Of a stretch of 64,000 nt of DNA, positions 57,023-64,000 are shown piece after piece. Position 1 is the stretch's first letter. The number at the start of each line of letters is the position of its first letter. The translations under genes were made by a program, and so were the position numbers. The notes under the pieces were generated by a model. It was not told the origin of the DNA. It saw nothing but the letters and a program-made list of their open reading frames with translations, and made no database searches. Origin of the DNA: Gigantopelta aegis (lineage: Eukaryota > Mollusca > Gastropoda > Neomphalida > Peltospiridae); NCBI RefSeq assembly GCF_016097555.1, contig NC_054707.1, positions 43,534,873 through 43,598,872 on the forward strand, written 5' to 3'.

Positions 57023-57388
57023 GCGAACACACGCAAGTTTTTATAAAATGCATTTGAGCTTGTATTTCATATTTGTACATGATGTTATAATATGGTAACC
57101 AGAGACTAACTTTAACAAAGACTGATTTTCCTTTTTTAATTGTCTTCTTACGCTGCACTAATTTTATAACGCGGTTCTATCTTAGGACTGATTATGAGAT
57201 AAACTACCAGACGTAGACTACTATTCACGTTTTGCGTTCCCAGTTTGACCAACACGAAGGCGGGGTTATTAACTCCAATGACGCGGCTGTGACGCGAACA
57301 GCTCAAATTCTGTAACGTAAGTAATCATTAGATCAGGAAACTCGAGCTCTGTGCCACTAATGTATTGGCAGCAACTAAGTAAATTACT

Positions 57389-57424
<36 letters not shown>

Positions 57425-57637
57425 TCATGTTTGTTTTAACTTTAATGAAAGTACATTGTGACTGTCGCATATATAACAGAGACTCAGGGCTCGAAATGTA
57501 TGGTACGAGAATTAAAGGAGCATTTCTTTTAGAGAATGAATGAATGTTTAACGACACCTCAGTACAAAACCACACATCGGCCACTGGGTATCAGATAAAG
57601 CGATACCTAATCACATTTTTAACAAAAGAGAGCGAGA

Positions 57638-57678
<41 letters not shown>

Positions 57679-57728
57679 AGATTGAGAGTGAGTGAAAAGT
57701 GAGACAGACAGAGAGAGACACACACAGC

Positions 57729-57775
<47 letters not shown>

Positions 57776-58160
57776 AGAGACAGAGAGAGATAAAGAGACA
57801 GAGATAGAGACAGAGTAATGCATCCAGTTTGGTCCATCTAATTTTATTGGCATCTCTGTCCAGCTTCCCAGAAACTAGTACTGCTCACACCTGTAAAATG
57901 TTGCTCTACAGAAAGTGTGATTTCCTGATGAAATGTCCGCTGATTTTCAAGAGGATGTCCAAGAAGAAAGCAGTACTAAATGTTTAACTGAAATACTTTT
58001 AAATCACCAAAGGAGCTATTAACCTATAGTTAAAGAAAAATAGGGGATATTGTTTTGTATACTTAAGAGAGGGTGTAATATTATTTATTATAATATTGTT
58101 AGCATAGTTTATTTAAACAATATATTTAATGGAAAACTGTGTTAATATGAGCATGGCATC
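57023..58160. repeat. Non-coding with poly-G and (GA)n tracts
   Basis: A poly-G run occupies 57390-57418, a reversed SINE tail about 57535-57600 and GA-rich microsatellites 57640-57812. No gene is seen. Confidence 0.7.
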
Positions 58161-58189
58161 AAAAATTAACTGTTTTCGATGAGTCGGGT

Positions 58190-60080
58190 ATTAAAGTTCG
58201 CAAAACGGTCGCCTCTTGTATCAATATCGGCATTGCACTGATGTCTCATACTCCGAAAAAGATGACCGATGGTCAGTTGTGGAATCTCCCGCCACCCTTC
58301 TTGGATGGTCAAGCCTAGTTCCTGCAGCTTTATTGGTGTCTGTTTTATTACTTGTATATTCAACGTCTCAAATGTTTGTGTTTTATCGGCAATAGGTCTG
58401 TATACATGAACTGCCATAATTGTTTGAGTTTGACGTCTTTGATGATGATGATGATGATAACTAGTTTAATGTGCCCATATACCACTAGGGTTTCGAACAC
58501 GCCCATCCCGAGTCCGACCTCCGATAAGATCGGTGGCCTGACTCGGGATGGAGGGGGGAGGGGGGGGGGGAGGGTGAAAATGGGCAGAATTTTCAAAAAA
58601 TAGCAATTAGTAAAAAAGTTAATAAAATAAATTTAAAAAATAAAAATGTTACAAGCCAAAAATAAAAAGAATTGACTGCTCGGCCGAATATTTATATAAT
58701 TTGGAGCATTTTAGAAGGACGGTCCAAAATTAAATAAGAGAAAGAAGACAGGATCGGACTATTTAATAATATTTAAAAAAAAAAGTAATTTCGACATAAA
58801 ATTTTGAACGCAGATCTAAAAGTTTAAAGTCCGATCGATATGTCCACGCGAGTGGCCTTGTTAAGGCCGTTTGGGTGCACAGCTTAAAGGGACGAGATGG
58901 GTTGCATCCCGTCAAGAAAACCCCTAGACTGACAGTCGATAGACGTCGAAGGTGTAGTGCTGTACTGAAATACAGATCTTGAGAAGCCGGATCCGTCTGA
59001 ATGAGAGAGAGTATCAGACTAGGGTATAGTTCAGTCGTCATGGGTTGGTATAGTGGTGCGGACGGGCCCGACTCCGGAGGATACGAGATGGTATCACTAT
59101 AAAGCAAGGTAAAGTTTAGAAAAAATAGTAGGGGCCGACCCCGCTTCCTATTTCTTCTTAGAGTGGGGCGGTCAATCTTCCAGTGCTGCTAGGACAGGCT
59201 CGGACATGTAGAGACTAAACGCGAACAACCGTGGCGTTCTGCAGAATGGCCGTCATACAAGTTACGACAAAAACAAGTCGACAGTCAGACGGAGAAATGA
59301 CGTGGAGGCAAGGAATCTCGCTAAAAAAGAATCCAACCTGGTGGTGCAGACTGTCGAAACGAGAAGCGTTCCAGCGTTCAATCAGTTCCAATGGCCGCAT
59401 ACATCCCAGTAGAAAACTTCATTTCGCTGACAAAAACAACGAAATGTAGGACCCCAAGTCGAGCACACGAAAGCACGTGCAGTGTGCACAAGCGAAACAA
59501 ACACGTCTTACCGCGTGGAGCTCCAGACTGGGAAGATACTCGATGACGATTTGCGCACTGTGAGCTCGTCAACTGTCGTGTTCGAAACCAAAAGCAGACC
59601 ATACCTATATAGCAAATGTAATAACGTGAGAGATGTCCGAGTAGTATAGACCAGTAACTTGCCCTTCGGGCTTGGTAACTATGGAGACCAGTTCTTCCAG
59701 TAACTAAGATCCCTGCCCACACCATCAATGAACCTCTCCCATAACGATTAGGAGGAACCACATCTGTTTGTTGATACTGTTCACCAGGACAACCATCATT
59801 GAAGTCCAGCATGAATCTAGACTCGTCACTGAACACTACACGAGACCAACGCGCCCCTGTTTATGTCCATGTCTGGCAGTGAGGTCAACAGTGATGCATG
59901 GTCGATGTGCTCTCAAATGGACTCGAAGGAGACGATTTCTAACAGTCCGAGTACTGACGTGCAACTCTATTGCATATGCAAGCTGTTGTTGGAGTAGCAT
60001 TGATCTGACAATTACACAAGGCCAAAGTAACCAAAAGTCTGTCCCCTGGGCGGTGCGACGATTTACCCAATACTACCCAT
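58190..60080 (-). mobile_element. Decayed Tc1-like transposon, split by a retroposon
   Basis: The minus strand from about 60060 to 59560 shows Tc1 transposase segments: TRTVRNRLL, VFSDESRFML and YGRGSLMVWAG. After the insert, 58400-58190 encodes the family's C-terminus (LQELGLTIQEGWREIPQLTI, then MRHQCNADIDTRGDRF). It is a different, older family than the three complete copies. Stops and frameshifts are present, the D-N-A-R-P-H region is missing, and I could not find its terminal repeats. Confidence 0.7.
58441..59532 (-). mobile_element. (ATC)n-tailed retroposon, minus, inside Tc1-like element
   Basis: The reverse of 22110-23080: tail GATGATGATG at 58441 and 5' end at GAGCTCCAGACTGGG near 59532. 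It has an extra 100 bp segment (59115-59215) not in the other copy. A 114-codon frame at 58763-59107 parallels one there. No clear target duplication is visible. Confidence 0.75.
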
Positions 60081-60112
60081 AGGCCTACTACACAATACAT
60101 ATAGAATACTAT

Positions 60113-60204
60113 ACGAGTTTTCGCTAGATATCATTTGTACGAAACGAGTTAACTTCCCAAACGTATCTGACCGAACGAAAAATGGTATCTAGCGAAAACG
60201 AGTG
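60113..60204. repeat. Hairpin of 25-base arms
   Basis: ACGAGTTTTCGCTAGATA at the left pairs with TATCTAGCGAAAACGAGT at the right. It is non-coding and lies between the Tc1 remnant and the next element. Confidence 0.65.
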
Positions 60205-60216
60205 TGGTATTTTATT

Positions 60217-60972
60217 TATTACCCTCCTTTAAATCACGCAAATTATGAAAAATGAATAAATCAATCAATCAATTTTGTATTTCAAGACCGGAGGTTGATT
60301 TGCATAACTAGCCGGTGCACGACTACGTACTTCTGCATTGAGAAATAGTTCGTTGTACTTCCGCTACTTCTCAGTGACGTTTTCATGGGAATGGTGTAGA
60401 CGTACTTCCTCATAAATTTCCATCGGGTTTCTTTTTTTAATTTAAAAAAAGCTGTAAGGTACATGTATAAATATATGTTTATTTTCACATTGGGTGAAAA
60501 ATGGGTAAAACTAATGCATAATTCCATATTTTAACAAAACGCCCCCAAGAAACAAATGTTCCCGTTACCCCACTGGTTATGCTAATAATGATGAATTCAC
60601 AAATCACAACTGACAATAACAATTTGTAGACCAAAAATCCACATAATAAATAAAATAAATATGTTGAATTATTGTCCTGTTCATTATTTTATTTTTATTT
60701 TTTATTTAAGAATATTTCTCGCGCGGTCCAGTTTACATAAACTTTTAATGACTGACATTGCTGAATCGGTGAATGACATTTGTAGTAAAAGTTGTGGGAT
60801 GTTACTGACCTTGACATTAATTGTGAATGAAAAAAAATAGTCCCGTTATGCTAATAAGGTCGCTGTTCAACCAATCGAAATCGACTCTGTTCCGTTGACA
60901 AATCAAAATACAGTTTGTAATAGCGTACGAAATTTGTACGACACCGCTATATCTTCACCAGGAGGGTAATAA
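60217..60972. mobile_element. Possible DNA element with TATTACCCTCCT ends
   Basis: TTATTACCCTCCT and AGGAGGGTAATAA are inverted repeats 750 bp apart. The interior is non-coding. A neighbouring pair, ACCCAATACTT near 60975 and its complement near 61400, may bound a second element. Both are tentative. Confidence 0.4.
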
Positions 60973-61004
60973 TACCCAATACTTATCCAATACTACTAAC
61001 TACT

Positions 61005-61941
61005 AAAAAAAAATTATAATTCTAATCTTGATTATATGGACAAATCAGGTACAAGACCTTTAGTCATTAGATATTATATATTTACATTACCAGTTTATTA
61101 GATGCAGTTTTTGAGCGGGCAAGTCTAAAAATATTTTTTAAAGATATTCTAAAAAATTTAAAACTTTGACGAAAAAATTGAAATTATTTGTGATTGTGCT
61201 CAAAATCCACACCCCTCTTGTTATGTTCCCAAGACGAAAAGTGGGAGTGCGTTTTAAGCAAACATTCGATAAATAATATGTTAATTATTCAAATATGAAT
61301 ATGATTGTTGTTGTTAATATCAATATAATAATTAAACACGTGTAACTAATATCCAGGTTTAGGGGTTCTTGCGTGATGATATAATAGTTAGTAGTGGTAT
61401 TGGGTAAGTATTCGGTAGTATTCGGTAAGTATTTGGGTAAATCTTTTTTTTACCTACTCTGTATAAATAAAGATAAAATTAGAACAGACTTTTTTAATGT
61501 AACTGCTGAAAAGTTGGATTAAAACCTAAGATTTTAAATATGTGAAATCAAACAAACAAAAAACAAACGAAGAAAAAACAAAAACCCTGTATATTAAAAT
61601 TAAATTACATTTGCTAATTATTTTTTTATCATTTGGATATTTAATATTTCTGTAATTTTACATTTCCTACTGAATATTTGTTTGTATTACTATTACCCAG
61701 GGGTTTTAAATATGTATAATAATATTCATATTATATCACCAAATTTTTTTTTTTACAGAAGACAGACGTAAATAACAGCGAAGAGTGGAACGTGGTCTTC
61801 CAAAAATAAAAACATGAGGCAAACACTCAAGTATTATCAGTGAACTTTAATGATTTGACATGCTGAATATTTGATGAAAACTTGTGGGAACAATAGTGAA
61901 TATTCTATAATGATTTCACAAGTATATGGACTATACATTTA
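61005..61941. other. AT-rich non-coding stretch
   Basis: Nothing is recognised apart from the GGTATTGGGTAAGTATTCGG repeat near 61397. On the minus strand an ATTAAA near 61850 could serve as the poly-A signal of the exon at 61942. Confidence 0.4.
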
Positions 61942-62066
61942 CTACATTTTTCTTCGGTAAAGCCTTCTTTTTTTTGCGACCACTGTGGCATTTCGTAGAC
62001 TTTTATCATTTAGCTTAATTTTTATCAGATCTGCGTCCCAATCATCAAACATACTTATAATTGGGC
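61942..62066 (-). CDS. Possible terminal exon of an unidentified gene
   Basis: Acceptor-like CTATTGTTTCAG (minus) is followed by a frame reading PIISMFDDWDADLIKIKL and ending in a basic VAKKRRLYRRKM before a TAG stop. The charged, helix-prone composition looks coding in an AT-rich setting, and an ATTAAA lies about 90 bases downstream. I do not recognise the protein. It could belong to a gene downstream of mfap1 or be chance. Confidence 0.3.
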
Positions 62067-63191
62067 CTGAAACAATAGTCATTATAGCGATTGGTACATT
62101 ACGAAAATACAAATGAGAATTAAGAAATTGTATACAATTCAGCATGGGGTGTTACCTCTGTCCAAAGATGCTTAGTAGTCATATTCCCCACCGTTTTGGT
62201 TCATTTACATACCCTACTGCTCTAATTTAATGAATACAGCTAATAATAACCCTATGTGCTAGTCCAGAAAGGACACAAATAAGCACTTCAACACGAAGTC
62301 ACATGATAAAATCTTTAATACATTTATTTCAATTTTAAGTTATTCATTATCACAAATATCTCCCGAAATGTGACTGAAATATTTTTCTTTTCTCCAAACA
62401 ATCTGCTTGAAAGTGAACATCTGAAATCTGCGAACTACCATGCCATAAATGTTTTTTTCTTGTTGATGATGATAATGAACACAATGTTTACTTTATGCAT
62501 TTCAGTTGTCATAAATCAATATTACAATCACCGTTTTAAAACGTTGCAACCAGGGTCTCACATTTCATGTGAGAAAGCAAGAAGCTGCATAAAAAGAAAC
62601 TCTACAGTTTCAAACAGCTCCATGCTAGTTCATATCCCTGTCAAATAAACGAAGATCTCATCCACACGGCTTTCAAACAAGGATACAGTATAACACACAA
62701 CACACCTTCCACAAGCCACAATCATTCATACACATAGTTCTCCTGATGCTGCCATTTCTCAAGTACTTGAAATCTTCGTACTTGTCCACATACACCGACA
62801 CTGTGTTGCTACTATGTTATGACAGCGTGCTGCAACCATGTTATGACAGTGTGCTGCCACTAAATCCCCACATTAAATTTTTTTTATCCTTAAATGAGAC
62901 ATTTTGTTTTGATAACCATTTTAGTTTTTGTATACTTTAGTACAGTTTGTAGAACATTTTAAATGTATCTATTTATGTAAAACCACCAGTATACTTCCAA
63001 GTGGACCAGTTCAATTAAAGTGAACTATAAGGGATTTTGATTTTTGAAAATAATTTTTAATAACTTTTCAGGCAGTCACGAACATAAAATGGGTGCCTCA
63101 TTTAATAGTATTAACGAAACCCTAATTAACCCTAATTATGACAGCGTGCTGCCACCATGTTATGCCAGCATGCTGCCACCATGTTATGCCA
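62067..63191. other. Region downstream of mfap1, with short tandem repeats
   Basis: A unit of about 23 bp with ATGTTATGACAGCGTGCTGC occurs at 62812-62860 and again at 63135-63190, up to the mfap1 stop codon. The rest probably includes the mfap1 3' UTR. ATTAAA on the minus strand near 63100 is a candidate poly-A signal. Confidence 0.45.
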
Positions 63192-63371
63192 CTATGTTCT
63201 GTTCTGTTTGCCAGACGGCCTGTCAAACACCTGCTTCATTCCTCCGCCCTTCGCTGTGTGGAACTTGAGGTTCTGTGCGGTGTCCGAGATCCACGGGGAA
63301 TCAAACTGGGTCGTGTCCTGGTCAAGTAGATGTGTGTATTTGGTCCGGCCGGATCGTCCAAAGTTCTTCAC
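63192..63371 (-). CDS. mfap1: MFAP1 (spliceosome component), last coding exon
   Basis: The acceptor TCTTTGATTCAG (minus) is followed in phase 0 by [20 protein letters not shown], then [14 protein letters not shown] and VFDRPSGK, ending NRT and a TAG stop. This is the conserved C-terminal 59 residues of microfibrillar-associated protein 1: the animal protein reads [20 protein letters not shown], with a SAQNTKF and VFERPS continuation. Despite its name MFAP1 is a nuclear protein of the spliceosomal B complex needed for pre-mRNA splicing. The earlier exons are not in the remaining 630 bases and must lie to the right of the window. The last residues are less conserved, as usual. Confidence 0.93.
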   Translation of the reverse strand: MKNFGRSGRTKYTHLLDQDTTQFDSPWISDTAQNLKFHTAKGGGMKQVFDRPSGKQNRT

Positions 63372-64000
63372 CTGAATCAAAGAGAAAGTAAATGTAGCAA
63401 AATTAATTGAAAATAAGTATTCAAATCCAAACAGCTTAGACTGTAATTCCACGTCATGTGCATGACAATGTACAGAAATGTGCGTTTTAAGGAGATAACA
63501 TATTTAGTAATTGTTTTGAAGAAGTAAAATTGATCAACATATTTAGTATGTATCGGATTCCACTGAGCATGCAATTCACAGTTCGAACCAGTCAACACAA
63601 TCCTCACGATTAGAAAATAAGTGCTAATTTCTTATTATGTCTGTAAAGTGTGTGTCTCTGTGAGTGAAAATGCAGCAGAGAAACCGATTCACAAACCTAA
63701 TCAAACATATGCCGTGTTCACACTGAAAGCAATTTGACAACATTTTCTCCAAATCGGTTTTGTGAAATAATTTTTACATCATACTAAGCATAAATACTAA
63801 CAATCCGGTGCATTTTCACATACTTTCAAACCATTCACACTTGAAATGGTTTAAAATCCTGAAATCACTACTCGTGTATTTGAAACTGTGGTGGTGAACG
63901 ACTGAGAACCTGTGACACCACTATGTGAGGTAGTGTGGATTTTGAGATATTCTCGTCTTTTCGAAACATTTAGGAAGATGTTCGCTGCACCAGAACAGTT
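63372..64000 (-). other. mfap1 intron, right edge
   Basis: By position this is the intron before the last mfap1 exon. I find no upstream exon, whose end should read MQ followed by a GT donor. Confidence 0.6.

Overview
This is a 64 kb piece of an animal nuclear genome, very probably a mollusc and perhaps a gastropod. The host clues are spliced genes with GT/AG introns, including a clear last exon of MFAP1, and tRNA-headed SINEs whose bodies I associate with molluscan genomes. That taxonomic call is inference. The window is gene-poor and AT-rich. Most of it is transposable-element tissue in layers of nested insertion. Two runs of exactly 200 N mark assembly gaps.

Host genes. (1) On the plus strand, three phase-compatible exons at 37812-37822, 39173-39343 and 47405-47532 encode the start of a small secreted Cys-rich, LRR-like protein. 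Its 1.35 kb and 8 kb introns are full of SINEs, MITEs and a complete Tc1 element. (2) On the minus strand at the right edge, 63192-63371 is the last coding exon of the spliceosomal protein MFAP1. (3) A possible unidentified terminal exon lies on the minus strand at 61942-62066.

Segmental duplication. Blocks at 17.25-18.04, 18.86-19.62 and 19.73-20.33 kb recur in the same order and orientation at 47.35-47.81, 50.69-51.43 and 55.40-57.02 kb. A truncated copy of the third LRR-gene exon lies in the left copy. Each copy carries a 200-N gap between its first and second blocks. A further duplicated block pairs 6.44-6.98 kb with 44.81-45.22 kb.

Mobile elements, left to right: a TTAA-flanked Kolobok-like element split by an intact Tc1 transposon (0-2.35 kb); several SINEs, one carrying a Harbinger-like MITE (2.9-5.0); a 2.7 kb TIR element with an unusual Cys/His-rich ORF (8.4-11.1); fossil tyrosine-recombinase and SGNH-hydrolase sequence with 113-117 bp satellite arrays (11.5-17.0); an (ATC)n-tailed retroposon (22.1-23.1); a decayed RNase-H-bearing LINE (25.0-26.6) and an unexplained GC-rich patch (26.6-27.5); nested TTAA elements (30.7-33.1); a second Tc1 copy (36.0-37.5) and a third (41.5-43.0); TIR elements at 43.1, 44.3 and 45.2 kb; a decayed Cys/His gene of the same kind as in the 2.7 kb element (48.0-49.4); two LINE fragments (52.5-55.3); and a decayed Tc1-like element split by a second (ATC)n retroposon (58.2-60.1).

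The genes do not form a functional system. The interest lies in unusually legible insertion history, with filled and empty sites both present, in the duplicated gene fragment, and in an unclassified Cys/His transposon family.
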